Source of the DNA: Gadus chalcogrammus
Lineage: Eukaryota > Chordata > Actinopteri > Gadiformes > Gadidae
Reading direction: 5' to 3'
Assembly: GCF_026213295.1 (NCBI RefSeq)
Contig: NC_079415.1
Location: 18,345,910-18,409,909 of the forward strand
Length of the DNA: 64,000 nt
Positions within the stretch are counted from its first letter, which is position 1. Every line of letters begins with the position of its first letter. Shown here piece by piece: positions 32,280-44,439 of the stretch. The position numbers were made by a program, and so were the translations under genes. A model generated the notes under the pieces. That model was given only the letters and a program-made list of their open reading frames with translations, was not told where the DNA came from and searched no databases.

Positions 32280-34152
32280 TTAAGACACCTTGTAATTTTG
32301 TTTTGAGGAGGACTGTCAAACCATAAGAAAACCTTTAGGGACTATATTGCGAGAATAGGTTACTTGGACACTGCTCATTGCCAAATGTGACTTTATTTAG
32401 CCTAATGACAGATATTGAAAAGTAACAACATGGAAATAATGTTAAATCAGAATTAAAATGATATAGCCAAATAAAAATATTTTAAACTGTAACATAGCCT
32501 ATGGATAGATTCAGTAAAGTAAAGCCTATTGACTTGTTCTTGCCATTTTTTACTCGAAAGGCATATATAGACTAAGTAACACAAAACTAAGTTCTGGTTG
32601 AATTCCAACAAGGTCCACAGTCCACACAGTGAGGCGGATAGGCAGTAGACATGGAAGGAGGGAGGGAGAGGGAAAGGATCCTGCCATTTTAGAGAAGGTC
32701 TCTGAAAAGCTCTTTGAGGCCTTTATTTTTGCCTTTTTTCTCTCTTGTTCAGATGTTGGGAATCACATAAAAATGCACATTAGATGTTCTTGTTCATTTT
32801 GATACCCTGGACGTAATTTTAGGTTGAGTATTGAGCAGTAGGTCTACTACATGCTCTAATAAGTAGTAGGCCTAAATGAAACCAAATAGCGGAGTGTCCA
32901 CATTAATTGCGTTAAAATAACAACAGTAATAAAACAAACGTTACGTTGTTATTTTAAAATGACAGCACTAGTTTGAGGCATTTATTTGCGTTCTCAGACC
33001 TTAAGCAAGACTTTTTCTTCTTCCCAAACGCGCGTCTTTCACTCAACACTTTTCACGCGCAACTAAAAGACGCAAGGGAGCGGCAAATCAACAGAGAAAG
33101 GGTGTGCGTAGATCAGCCTGCACCGCAATCAATGCAGTCGGTCCGAATAGATGGAGAAAGATGGATGGATAGATCTAATGAGCATATTTCCTGGCGCGTT
33201 CAGATCGCTGGGAATCATGGGGAAAACATTTTCGTCGTTAACGACAACTTTCCGACGTTGCGAAAATGTTTCCCCCATAATTCCCTGTGATGTGAACGCC
33301 CCATATCATAACTACTATCGATTAAATTGTTTTGAAGGAATTCGATAACCGGAAATAAGGCAAATTAGCATTGATTGATGGGACAGTTTTTTGATGCACG
33401 GTTCAAAACATGATCATAAGAAACGGATCACTTTAATCAATAATGAAGCAGATAATAATAGTCTTCTCAATAGGCCTACTTTAAACAATACCAACGATCA
33501 ATCAGCATTCACACTGACAGCTGGCCTGACTGACAGTCGGCCTGATTGCAGTCTACTTAGTCTACTCAGGAGAACCATACAAATCAGCCAGGAGGGACTT
33601 ACCATGTTCGGCCATAGACTTTGATATGTTGAGGATAAAACATAGTACCAGGAACTTAGATACACAACCAGGCTTCATCGCTTGTCTTCGATATTCAGAG
33701 ACTCGGTCCCGGTCTTCCGCAGTTGTCTGTGTGTCGTTATGAGTCGTTATGAGCTGCCTGTAGGCTGCATTATATTTATATGGTCGTGATGTCACTCCAT
33801 CCCCACCCAGTTGCTGGAGATGGTATTTCATGTTGTTTCATTTAGGCTATTTAGAATAGGACAATAATTCCTCCAAGTGGACGAGAGGGAAACAAATTCA
33901 GCACGGCAATACAGCCTAGGTGTTGATAATATAGCTAAAACAATTTAAAACAATATAGGCTACTTATTTCAGAGTTATGTTGTCAAGCAATGTTAATGAA
34001 AATACAGTTTAATCGTGTCAAAGTTCTGAGTGAAGCCATAGATTTTATAGAGTGAAACCGACAGACACGAACCGAGACACCCATTAGGGTAGGCTACAAG
34101 TTATAAACACTTTAATGTAGCAGTAGCCTCTATTAAAAGCAATCCGTTTAAA
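32280..34152. other. No gene recognised
   Basis: Ordinary sequence. A 105-codon plus ORF at 32,973-33,290 and an 89-codon minus ORF at 33,562-33,831 show no domain. A short inverted motif (ATGGGGAAAACATTTTCG / CGAAAATGTTTCCCCCAT) lies at 33,217-33,279. Confidence 0.4.
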
Positions 34153-34589
34153 GCAGGGGTTCTCAAAGTTTTGACAACTGAGGGCCAATTTAGGAACCCA
34201 AAATTTGGCTGAGGGCCGCCAAAGGAAAAAAAAAAATTGGCGGGAAACGCCGTCAGCATCCCAGTGGTCAAAAAAAACATTGCACTGTGGACCTCCGGGA
34301 GTGAGGTCAAGTGAGGTCTAAATCACGAAACTGAGGTTCACCCTTTCAAAATAATGTACAGTCGGATTAAAACTAACAAATGTAAAAGGATTTAATTGAA
34401 AGCTAGAGTCGAATTTTCTCTTTATATTTATTTAAATTAATATTGATTTAATAAATATAAAAAAGTTATTTATTTTTTTATAACTTACATAATTATGTAT
34501 GTCATTGCGGGCCGCCAGGAATGATATAAAGAGAAAATTCGACTCTCTCTAGCTTTCAATTAAATCCTTTTACATTTGTTAGTTTTAAT
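34153..34589. mobile_element. Truncated hAT-like element with internal palindrome
   Basis: It begins CAGGGGTTCTCAAAGTTTTG, the same type of terminus as the element in the PAR2-like gene, but no opposite terminus is found. A 60-bp inverted repeat lies at 34,366-34,425 and 34,526-34,589 (ATTAAAACTAACAAATGTAA and complement) around an AT-rich 100-bp loop. Confidence 0.6.
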
Positions 34590-34705
34590 TAGCACGCGGG
34601 ACAACGCGATAAGCTAAATAATAAATCTTTATCCAAATCCTAAATCGAAATGCTGAATCTAACTGCTAAATCTCTCGTCATTATTGTGTAGTTGTCAGAT
34701 ATTGT

Positions 34706-34709
<4 letters not shown>

Positions 34710-34774
<65 letters not shown>
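34710..34774. repeat. (CA)n microsatellite
   Basis: About 32 CA units with one interruption (CATACA). The copy is at 63,130-63,191. Confidence 0.95.
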
Positions 34775-34777
<3 letters not shown>

Positions 34778-35168
34778 AAACACAACATACTTTGCTGATA
34801 TGTTGCTTGCTATGTGTATGATTGCATGTAACTGTAGTTGCCTGTTCAAAACCAAAAGGAGGCGCTGTTGCGCTATGTCTGTGACCATATAAGGGAATGT
34901 TCACTCCAATTTCCAGTAGGCTATACGGCTAAAGACTAAAGAGAGAAGTTATTTGTCATGTAATAAAATTATTATTCCACCGTGAGAGTGTGACTCTGCT
35001 AACACACTTAAACAATCTACTTGGTGGCGGTGGTGGAAACGCCAACTACACAAACACACCGCCACCTAGTTTACCCCAACCCTTGCACCCCACACAAATG
35101 TCACTGCCGCAAAGGACCTAGGAGGGCGCCAAAGGTCCAACTGGCGATAGTCCGAACCCCCCTCCCTG

Positions 35169-36187
35169 TAGGGATGGGAATCGAGAACCGGTTCTTGTTC
35201 AGAACCGGTTCCGAGTCAACCGATTCCTTGGAATCGTTAGCAAGCCTGCTTAACGATTCCGCTTATCGGTTCCGGTCGCGGCAAATGCGTTGTGACGTCA
35301 CACACACGCTGCTTTGATTTGGTTCAGAACGCAGCAAACACGTCGCCGCCGAGGAAGAATCGCATTGTGCGTTCACACCAAACGCGACGGGGCGACAAGA
35401 TCCCATACAAAGTGAACGTAGAGACGCGTATAAGGGCGAGTTTTTCGCGGGAGAAAACCGATGACAAGTTTTTGTCGTGATGACAGCCAATCAGCGTTCA
35501 ACAGCGTGATAACTGAGTGACATGTGTAACGTAACAGCCAATCCGCGTTCAGCCGTCAAACTCAGTGCAGTGCAGTCCGGGTGAACCGCGGAATGGAGGA
35601 GAAAGTGATTGTTGCAGTTTGCGACTCCCGGAGCTCTATATATAATAGTATATAATATATTATATACTATATTATAATTGTATATATAATATCACGGCCA
35701 ACAGCTCTGTCGCCTCTGGATGGCCGTAGCGTGGGGAGCTCTCATAGAGATTGGGCTTCTCGGGGTTTGTTTACCGGCATTGCTATGGTTTCCGGTCTTG
35801 TGTGTTCCAACGGTTTATTAGGTAGGCCCATCTAATAAATCTCTGTCTAATCAATGCTTCATTTTGTTTATGTCAGTTTAATTTTGTTACAAGTTGAATG
35901 CAAATGAGCACTGTTAGAATTCCAAAAGGCACAAGCTCTTACTTGGCTGTTTTCAGTCTGTGTTTTTAGTTGTATGGCACATAATGATGGCATTTGGGCT
36001 TAAAAAGCGAAACATATATCTTTTCGTCTAGACCAATTGATCAGATATTAAAGAGATGTAATGCAAACAAACACATTTATACTTATTTTCTCACCCAATG
36101 AGAATCGATAAGAGAATCGATAAGGAATCGGATCGATAAGCAGTATCGGAATCGGAATCGTGAAATTCTTATCAATTCCCATCCCTA
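35169..36187. mobile_element. hAT-like MITE, TAGGGATGGGAATCG termini
   Basis: The ends TAGGGATGGGAATCG and CAATTCCCATCCCTA are inverted repeats. The 8-bp target duplication CCTCCCTG lies at 35,161-35,168 and 36,188-36,195. GAATCGATAAG-type words are repeated near both ends. It contains a minus copy of repeat family A (about 35,295-35,850) including a TA-rich segment at 35,638-35,692. Confidence 0.9.
35295..35850 (-). repeat. Dispersed repeat family A, minus copy
   Basis: Reverse complement of 18,430-18,985 with divergence. Shared words include GATCCCATACAAAGTGAACG, CGTGATGACAGCCAATCAGC, GAGCTCTATATATA and GTTCCAACGGTTTATTAGGT. Confidence 0.8.
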
Positions 36188-36195
36188 CCTCCCTG

Positions 36196-37230
36196 GGTTC
36201 GCTAAGGTAATAAAGTTACTCATTTTTTATTCATGTGAATTCAGTCTCGTATTCCAGTGACGTATTCATTCAACATGTCTTCATAGCTGATAGTGATAGG
36301 CCAGCCTACTACCCAAATTACTAAATAGCACTGCTGGTGCTAAATAATTTTTTTATCATACATCCTCTGTAATCATATTTTTCAACATGTAGAGTTAATT
36401 TTCTCTACAGCTAACCACATCCCAAACTTTCCATTAATCTAAATCCTGATTGCTGTGGTAAGTGATCGAGTTCAGTAGCAATCATCGGCGACTTGACTTT
36501 CGCGGGTGCGATTCCATGGTAAGAGCGAGCTCCGCCAATCTGTGTTACACTTTAGGATTGTGGATAGTGTAGTACTACTTTTAAATGACATCACGAATAA
36601 AACATGTTTTCCTACTATTGTAGAATGTATGTGTGTGTTTGCTGGGATCACTTTATCCAGGACGGTAACTCCGGTCAGAGAGTAGACGCATACACAGGGA
36701 ACAGTTCAGAGTGTTTATATCTCTTGCAGACGAATGACATCAATGATGGCTTCAATAAGTAACCAAATGAATGACGGAATGGATGAACAGATGTATGAAT
36801 GATGTAGGAATGTTTTTTCTGTAAGACAGAATAAGAAATAGACAAATAGTTATTACTAGATTTACCTACTAAAACACCGGGCTCTAGTACTAGCAACATA
36901 CCATAAATGCTATATAAACATAACTGGCATAAATAGCTGCCACATACACACGTACACAATAATGCAATAGTGCAATATAACGGCCGACATGGTGCGGCAG
37001 AGTGACGCACACATGCTACACGAGGTGCAGGCTAATACACTAGCGTAGCTACCCAATTCGTGAGTGAAACAATTAACACAGCAGATCCACACAAATCACG
37101 GCCACCATCAGGAACCGAGTTACGGAATGTATATAACATATATATTACGTAGATACACGTGGTTCAATATTACTCACTCTTCACGAACGCATTCTCTGTC
37201 ATGGCGTGTTAAGCAGTCGCGCGCAACGAG
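36196..37230. other. No gene recognised
   Basis: Ordinary AT-rich sequence. The longest ORF (111 codons, minus, 36,675-37,010) has no recognisable domain. Confidence 0.4.
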
Positions 37231-37358
37231 CATGGACATAATAAAGGATGGACCACGGACTGGAAAATGGCCGCCCATTCATTCCTATACAAACCATGGA
37301 CATATTAAAGGATGGACCACAGACCGAAAATGGCCGCCCATTCATTCCTATGCAAACT
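37231..37358. repeat. 64-bp direct repeat, two copies
   Basis: CATGGACATA(A/T)TAAAGGATGG occurs at 37,231 and 37,295. Each copy continues GACCAC.GAC and AATGGCCGCCCATTCATTCC. Confidence 0.9.
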
Positions 37359-39007
37359 GCTCAGTGGCGCAGGGCAACATACAGGAGCGATTTGCTTCCG
37401 CGTTATGGGGCCAAGACACGTGACCTATTCCGTGACGTACCGGATGCAGAGATCTTCTTCTTCTTCTAGTTTAGTGGTGGATCATAGTTTTTCCCCATAT
37501 ACCGCCACCTACTTGACTACTACCAGAGAATGTCTAATATGAGGAGAACTGGCACTCGCGGGTTAGTTCCGGTTTTCTGGACTGGTTGCAGTAATAATCT
37601 TTGACCACGCGGGGCGCTCGTAGGCGAGTCCAGAATGAATGCGAGCCAACGGGGTTTTATCCTCAGAATCCACTTTTCTCACGATGTAATTTTTTGTCAA
37701 GTAATTTTAAAGTTGCTATCAAAGGGTGGGGCTAAGATAATAAACTCAGCTGAATATTACATTTTTTAAGGTCACGTATCTGTTCTAAAAAGGCGTTAAA
37801 AACATGCGATGACGTCACACACTGTAATACTGTCAGAGGTACTGCTTTACGGCAGTTTCTAAAGCACTTCCCTTGTCCCGCAACGATAACACCAGCTGTT
37901 GGAGGTAAGGCTTTCTTTTTGCCCTAGTTACAGAGTTTTAGTGAGCTAATGTAAAAAAAAGAAGAAACGCGCGAATGTTTTACATATGTATGTTACTCAC
38001 AGAGAGACTTTTTTTTAGTAACGATTTTGAGCCATTTCTTTCTCCTAAAATAGAAACCTGGATTAGAATCATAATTTTAAGACTGCATCAATTTAGTTTA
38101 CATCAGTAAACAATCTGCTAGAGAGCAGTGTTCTGTTGTTCTCCTCATGCCTCTTATTTTCTTGATCTCTACAGTTGGACCTTGATGCTGTGACAACGGA
38201 CAAGTCTTCTTCCTATGTCCTTTTCCCCTGCCTCTGTTCAGTATGTTCAGTGTTGTTAAATCATTTCTCTTTTTTTTTTAGTTACTGTTCTTATTGTGTT
38301 CTTGTTAGTGTGATGTTTGAATAAACTTGCCTGTTGCAATGTTGGTATAATGTTTGTATAATTACTGTTATACAACTGTTACTGTTTCAATGTGACCCAG
38401 ACCATATTTCTCATTTAACAAACATTGTGTAGCTTATAATGTGTTGCATGGCAGACCAATTACGGTATATTCAATGGCTTAAAACAAACCCATCTGTAAA
38501 GATCATTGAATGCATAGAAATCAATGACAGGTGGTGTAGATGGTTTTCCCTCTGTGCAAGGTCATTAGCCCAAGTCCTACAAAAAAATAACGACTGTAAT
38601 AGCAGATGTTGAAGTTGTTAAATCGTTAACTAATCATTTGTATGGAACAATCGGTTAAGGTAAGTTAAGTGCTTGAGTCTCGACACTTAAGAGAATGTCT
38701 AGCGTGCAACTTGAATAAGCCATGTGCGATATTACCCGGGCTCCAGCGCAACTTTCCTTACCAGGTGAAGCCTCAGGTAGCCTAGGACCATTCATACAGG
38801 AGCAAGCAAGAACGTTTTTCTGTCCTTGGTAAACGAAAGGACGGACAATCCGTTTCCACTGTAAGTGCAGTTATCATTATCATTGCACATTTACGAGGCA
38901 TTTCTTTTTTAAACTATCTTTATTTTCGAAAAATAGACAATGACAGATTAAATGATATTGAGCGGGATATTGACTGTATTATTTAAGGTGGTCATACCGT
39001 ACCTACC
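37359..39007. other. No gene recognised; fragment of repeat family B
   Basis: 37,600-37,690 resembles part of repeat family B (GGCGAGTCCAGAATGAATG). An AATAAA at about 38,321 follows sequence with splice-like signals (CTCTACAG at 38,167-38,174), but no coding exon is evident. Confidence 0.35.
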
Positions 39008-39018
39008 ATGTATATAAC

Positions 39019-41357
39019 ATGAAAAAGAAAAAAGGAGGAATTAAAGCTAGGCTTAAACGGGAGAAATTTAAACAACGGCCACTTCCGTCTATCATCTTGG
39101 CCAATGTGCGCTCCCTCCGCAACAAAATGGATGAGTTACAAGACAACGTTAACCACATGCATGAATACAGAAGTGCCTCTATTCTTGCTTTCACCGAAAC
39201 CTGGTTAAATAAGAACGATGAAGAAAGCACGACGCATATTGATGGCTTCGCACCCCCTCTCAGACTCGACCGGGACAGTGAGCGCACCGGTAAACAACAT
39301 GGGGGCGGTGTGTGTCTCTATGTTAACACCCGCTGGTGCTCCACAGTTGTAGTGAGAGAGAAACTGTGCACCCCTGACATCGAGCTCCTGGCTGTCTCCC
39401 TACGACCCTTTTACCTCCCCAGAGAGTTTCCTCAACTTTTTATCATCCTGGCTTACATACACCCCAGAGCAAACGCAGTTACTGCCACTGAGCACATCAA
39501 AAGCTCATTAAATAGACTAGAACAAATCTCACCAGACTCCCCAAAATTCATCCTGGGTGATTTTAACCACTGCTCTCCTGATAAATCACTCAAAGGCTTT
39601 CAACAATATGTAACATGCACCACTCGCCGTGGGAGGACACTGGATAAATGCTATGGCTCTGTACCAGATGCTTTCAGGTCCATAGCCCTCCCCCCTCTTG
39701 GCACTGCCGACCACGACACCATCCTGCTTGCTCCATCTTACATACCTGTCATAAGGAGGGCAAAGAAGGTTATTAAAAACATCAAGCAGTGGACTAGCGA
39801 CGGCATCGAAGCGCTGCAAGGATGCTTTGAATCCACTGACTGGAATAACCTCCTAACCCCTTCAAACGACATGGAGGAGCAAGTGGACACCGTCTCATCT
39901 TACATCAACTTCTGTGTGGACAACATCATCCCCTCCAAAACGGTCACCATCTTCCCAAACAATAAGCCCTGGATTACAAAAGAATTGAAGGAAATTCTTA
40001 ACAAGAAAAAAAGGTTTTTCTTCACTGGCTCAGAGTTTGAAAAGAAGGAGGTCAACAGGGAAGTTAAGCGCGCCATAAAAACTGCTAAGCTGAAGTACAA
40101 GAACAAGGTTGAGGAAAAATTCATCCAGGGGAACCTCCGCTCAGCCTGGCAGGGCCTCAAAACCATGGCTGCTGTTAACACCGTTGCTACCAACCACAAA
40201 ACCATCCAGGTGGCGGGTAGTAGCTCTACATCTCTCCCTAACGACCTCAACTCCTTTTTCACCAGGTTTGAGACTGACAACTCCACCCAACTGGCAGATA
40301 CATTAACAACACTGAAACCTGGTGACTCCACACTCACCTTTAAAACAGAGGAGGTGGTCAGAGCCCTCAGGAAGACCAGGGAGAACAGCTCTCCTGGCCC
40401 AGACAACATCAGTGGCCGCGTCCTGAGGTTCTGTGCTGAGCAGCTGGGGGGAGTGTTCCAAACCCTGTTTCAGAGATCCATGGACACTAGCACAGTCCCC
40501 CAGCTGTGGAAACACTCTATAGTCATCCCCATCCCAAAGAAAAGCACCATCAACACTCTGAACGACCTCAGGCCTGTGGCCCTCACTTCCCTGGTGATGA
40601 AGGCCATGGAGAGGGTTGTTAAAAAAACACATCCTCACTGTAACCGACACCCTGATGGACTCACTACAGTATGCTTACCGCACAGGCAGAGGTGTGGACG
40701 ACGCAAAAGCATTCATCATTGACACTGTACACAAACATCTGGAGCGGCCCAACACATCAGCCAGACTCTTGTTTATTGACTTCTCCTCTGCATTCAATAC
40801 ACTACAGCCCCACATCCTGTCGAACAAACTCACCTCCTACTTCCATCTAGACGACCAGCTCATCCGGTGGATAATGGACTTTCTAACCGACAGGTCACAG
40901 AGAGTCCGGGTCAACAACATCTTCTCCGACCTCCGACACACCTCGACGGGCTCCCCTCAGGGCTGTGTGCTCTCACCTCTGCTCTTCATCCTCTATACAG
41001 ATGACTGCAGATCCACACAGCCTCAGTGTCACCTGGTGAAGTACACAGACGACACAGTTCTCCTGTCCCTGCTCTCAGGTCCTTCACAGCAGCATGGATC
41101 AGCTCTCCAGGAGTTTGTGGAGTGGTGCGACAGCTCATGCCTTGAGATGAACGTGAGTAAAACCAAAGAGATGGTGGTGACCTTTTCTAAGAGGCAGAGA
41201 GAGCTGGCCGCAGCATCCATCATCTCAATCCACGGGAGGCCGGTGGAGCTGGTGGAGGAATATAAATACCTGGGCACCATCTTCGACAGCCAGTTGAAAT
41301 TCTCCTCCAACACTGAAGAGATCCTTAGGAAGTGTCATCAGCGGAAGTATCTCTTAA
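39019..41357 (+). pseudogene. LINE endonuclease-reverse transcriptase, frameshifted
   Basis: Frame 1 begins with a basic leader, then apurinic-like endonuclease motifs ILANVRSLRNKMDEL, FTETWLN, GGGVCLYVN, FILGDFNHC and GTADHDTI. The RT starts with NSSPGPDNISG, IPIPKKSTI and DLRPVALTSLVMKAMERVV. A change of frame at an A-run near 40,625 shifts the text to frame 2, which carries FIDFSSAFNTL, SPQGCVLSPLLF and the catalytic KYTDDTVL. The endonuclease would nick the target and the RT would copy the RNA there. The text stops at the TTAA insertion site (41,354-41,357) and resumes at 43,155. Confidence 0.85.
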
Positions 41358-43154
41358 AGGTTGCATAGGTGATTTGCTTTTTTGGCCATTTTTGCAAAAT
41401 TACTTGAAATCCTTATCATAACCCGCTTACAGCCACTGAGTTAGAAGTACTGACATGAAAATTAAACTTGTCAATCATCTGTGGAACGGGCAGGGCTCGA
41501 AAAACTCCAGCCAATCATATCCATTGCCACCGAGTTTCATTGGACAGTAAGTACGTCAATCAAACGGTCGTACTGCACTCCCCCTCCCCCGCGCCCCGCG
41601 CGCGACCCCTTCGTGCAGTACTCGTGACCCAGAGCTCGTGACCCAGAGCAAGCTCCTGTTTGTTGTTATCCTGCGGTAGCTACTGGAACTAGTTAATCCA
41701 CATTTGGACCTAGCAGTAGAAGACAATTTCCATGGCAGACAAGACGCCACCATCCCCACCACCACCACCACCAGCAAAGAGAAGGAAAACTCTTTTTCAG
41801 AGAGTAATTGATAATAAAAACGCTGAAAGAGAAAAACTGAAATCAAGAATAATCCTAGGCGCTGCTTTCGAACGTTGGCGGCAACTGAAGGACGAGAAGG
41901 GTCTAAAAACCGATGCTTGTGTGGCGGTTGACCTAGTTTCAAAGTTTATACCGTTTATACTCGGTAATACCGGTGTGGAGACGAGTGTATTACTCGGTGT
42001 GAAAATGTCCACACCGCGGCAACCCTAGTGAAAACCAGGACTTCCAATACAATTATATGAAACAAACATACATTTTCTAAAAATAGTAATGATTTATGTG
42101 ACCGTTTAATGTTTATAACATCTGGTGCAACCATAGCAGCGAGAACGTATTCTCAGCAGGGGGTGCTGGGAAAAAAAAAACTCAGCCTGCACTAGACTCG
42201 CAACTCGTTACATTGATAAAAAAAAGATGTATAGCAGCGCAGCTCAATTACACCAGTGCATGCGCGCACAGTTGAAAATCGATCGTTCACATCCAGCTGC
42301 TCACAGAACAAGTTTAGCGCACCACCGCTACCCTCACACTTTTTCATATAACCTTTTTTCAGCACTAGGTCATATGAGCATTAAATAAATGCTGCGTCTC
42401 AACATGCCTTGGACAGCAGCGAGGATGACTCGCTTTGCCACGGGCCGAAACAGTTCGGAGCGACCACAGCCAGAGCGAACACAGCGGGGCAGAGGAGTGT
42501 CAGGAATAGTCTTTGGTGTACACATCAGTACGGCCTATTTGCACTACTGTTTAGTGGCAATGCCGTGTTTTATTCGATGCCTTTTTATTTTCGTATATTA
42601 TTTCAATGAATACAATTTATTTATTCATAAAAACCGGATCTGGTCTTCAAATCTTTTTTCCAAATATAGGTCGTCTTACAATGGGGTTTGTGTTTATATT
42701 CGGACCAATACGGTACAGCGGGCGCTCACATGACGTTAAGCATTTCCTGGTGCATAATGTGACGCTTCAGAAACTAAAATCCCGTTTCTCCCCGTTGAAC
42801 CGACAACACATAACCGGCGTTTTCAGAAATCTCCACTCTGGCCGGAGTTTTTAGAAATGATCGTTTCTGTGATAGGACAGGGCCTCGGACAGGGGGTGTT
42901 GCAGCACCCCCAGCACCCCTACTTCCGCGGTACTGGGTGCAACTTACAGCTGAATGTAGTGCCATGTTGTTAAACGAAAACCTACGCTAGCCTGGCTCGC
43001 TCTCGCGCATCTCTGTTCGCGCTCGTGCATGATTGCGCGTCCAGGTACTTGGAATGGGTGGAGTCAGAGTCAGCGTTGAAGGAGAGGGGGTAGGACCATT
43101 TGAGTTGTGTATTTTCAAAATCTGCTGGCGTTTCGCAAATCACCTACCCAACCT
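41358..43154. mobile_element. TTAA-target DNA element inserted in the LINE
   Basis: TTAA flanks at 41,354-41,357 and 43,155-43,158. The ends AGGTTGCATAGGTGATTTGC and GCAAATCACCTACCCAACCT are inverted repeats. The TTAA target suggests the piggyBac superfamily, although the AGGTTG end is not the usual CCC type. No transposase is seen; it carries a 98-codon ORF (41,732-42,028). Confidence 0.82.
41732..42028 (+). CDS. Short proline-rich/basic ORF inside the TTAA element
   Basis: ATG 41,732 opens MADKTPPSPPPPPPAKRRKT and continues with RWRQLKDEKGLKTDACVAVD before losing sense. From memory, an N-terminal segment with RWR..LK..GLKTDA is seen in many predicted fish proteins of unknown function, often transposon-associated. 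The Pro run and KRRK look like a flexible leader with a nuclear signal (inference). Immediately upstream is a GC-rich stretch with CCCCTCCCCCGCGCCCC near 41,580, which could be a promoter. After about residue 72 the ORF appears to run into unrelated sequence, so it is probably a truncated captured exon or a relic of an autonomous parent. Confidence 0.4.
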   Translation: MADKTPPSPPPPPPAKRRKTLFQRVIDNKNAEREKLKSRIILGAAFERWRQLKDEKGLKTDACVAVDLVSKFIPFILGNTGVETSVLLGVKMSTPRQP

Positions 43155-43528
43155 TTAAGGAAACTAAATTCCTTTGGAGTCAGCAAAACATACTGCTTAC
43201 TTTCTATTACTCCTTCATTGAAAGCATCTGTACATTTTCTATAACTTGCTGGTTCCACTCCATCACCCTCCAAAACAGAAACCGCCTGGAGAGTACGGCC
43301 AGAGTTTGCTCTAAAATAATTGGACTTTCAATAAGAACTCTCTCCTCCTTCCACGACCAGCAAACACTCCGGTTAGCCAAAAGAATTATGCAGGACCCCT
43401 CACACGCTCTACACCCCGCCTTTGAGTGGCTCCCCTCAGGGCGCCGACTACGCTGCCTCGGCTGTAGGACACAGAGGAGAAAAGCAACCTTTGTTCCCAA
43501 GGCTGTTCACCTCCTCAACTCCTCCTAA
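43155..43528 (+). pseudogene. LINE RT C-terminal part after the insertion
   Basis: Continues the LINE protein: RNRLESTARVCSKIIGLSIR, QTLRLAKRIMQDPSHALHPA and FEWLPSGRRLRCLGCRTQRR, ending at TAA 43,526-43,528. Such a conserved C-terminal block after the RT is typical of L2/CR1/Rex1-type LINEs in fish. The segment is open from the insertion site onward, so the frame of the original LINE continues here. Confidence 0.8.
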
Positions 43529-43916
43529 ACCCCCCACCCGGGCTTGTGCCCTCCCCACATGGACTGGTGAAGCCGTGTTTGTTTTTGTTTGTTTTTGTTT
43601 GTTTGTTTTTGTTTGGACATGGCCCTGTCCTTTGTAATGCTGCTGCTATGTGCCCTCAATTGCCCCCTGGGGACAAATAAAGTTTTTTTGAATTTGAATT
43701 TGAATTTGAATAACACATTGAACATTGAACACATGAAATGGAAGAAATTCCATTGATGCCCATGTACTTTCACCATACATACTATCTAAAAAATAAAAGG
43801 ACCTGCAGGAAAATATAAATACAGTAGTCAAAAATTGAGTTAACACGATTCAGATTGCTCTTCAGCTTCAGATGCCGTAAGAGGGGTCTCTGGTCGTAAT
43901 CAGTCGCAAGTCCGTC

Positions 43917-44239
43917 CCTGACCAATCAGCATTCATTAGCAGAATGCTAGCGTATATGGCCAACAACGGCCCAAACTGTAAGAAATCGAAAGGACATAAG
44001 TACTCACTCATTTGATTTTGAACCATAATCTATATTGAACTTGCGGAATCTACAATAACATTTGCGATATTTCAACGACAAGCAGGTGAAAGAGGCATAA
44101 TTAGCCGTTTAGCCCCATTGACTCCCATTCAATCTGGACTCGCCCGCGATCACCCCCAGTGGATGTCTCATGGAACTACAACCAAAATCGGTACAATGGG
44201 GCGTATAGGGAGTGCCCAGGCTCTTCGTAGACGGGCTCT
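43917..44239 (-). repeat. Dispersed repeat family B, minus copy
   Basis: Reverse complement of 8,811-9,130. The two copies are 35 kb apart in inverted orientation. Confidence 0.8.
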
Positions 44240-44360
44240 GCTACTACACAGGAGTTTGTGACAAGGACGTTGGCAAATGATACTTTAAATCATAAAAATA
44301 AATTCAAAGAAAAAACCAAACTAACGAAACAAAATAAAACAAACAAAAGAAATGAATAAA

Positions 44361-44398
<38 letters not shown>

Positions 44399-44399
44399 C
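44361..44399. repeat. (TA)n microsatellite
   Basis: Short TA run after an A-rich stretch. Confidence 0.85.
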
Positions 44400-44439
44400 T
44401 TAAGGTTAAATTCTTCTAATTAGGTTATTATCTTTTAGC

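Larger units (their letters stand above)
39008..43712 (+). mobile_element. L2-like LINE (non-LTR retrotransposon) split by a TTAA element
   Basis: An endonuclease and a reverse transcriptase are encoded in order, followed by a 3' UTR and a short tail of GAATTT repeats (43,688-43,712). Such a simple-repeat tail, rather than poly(A), is usual for fish L2/CR1-related LINEs. The 5' end is not defined and is probably truncated. Coding is broken by one frame change and by the insertion at 41,358-43,154. Confidence 0.82.
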
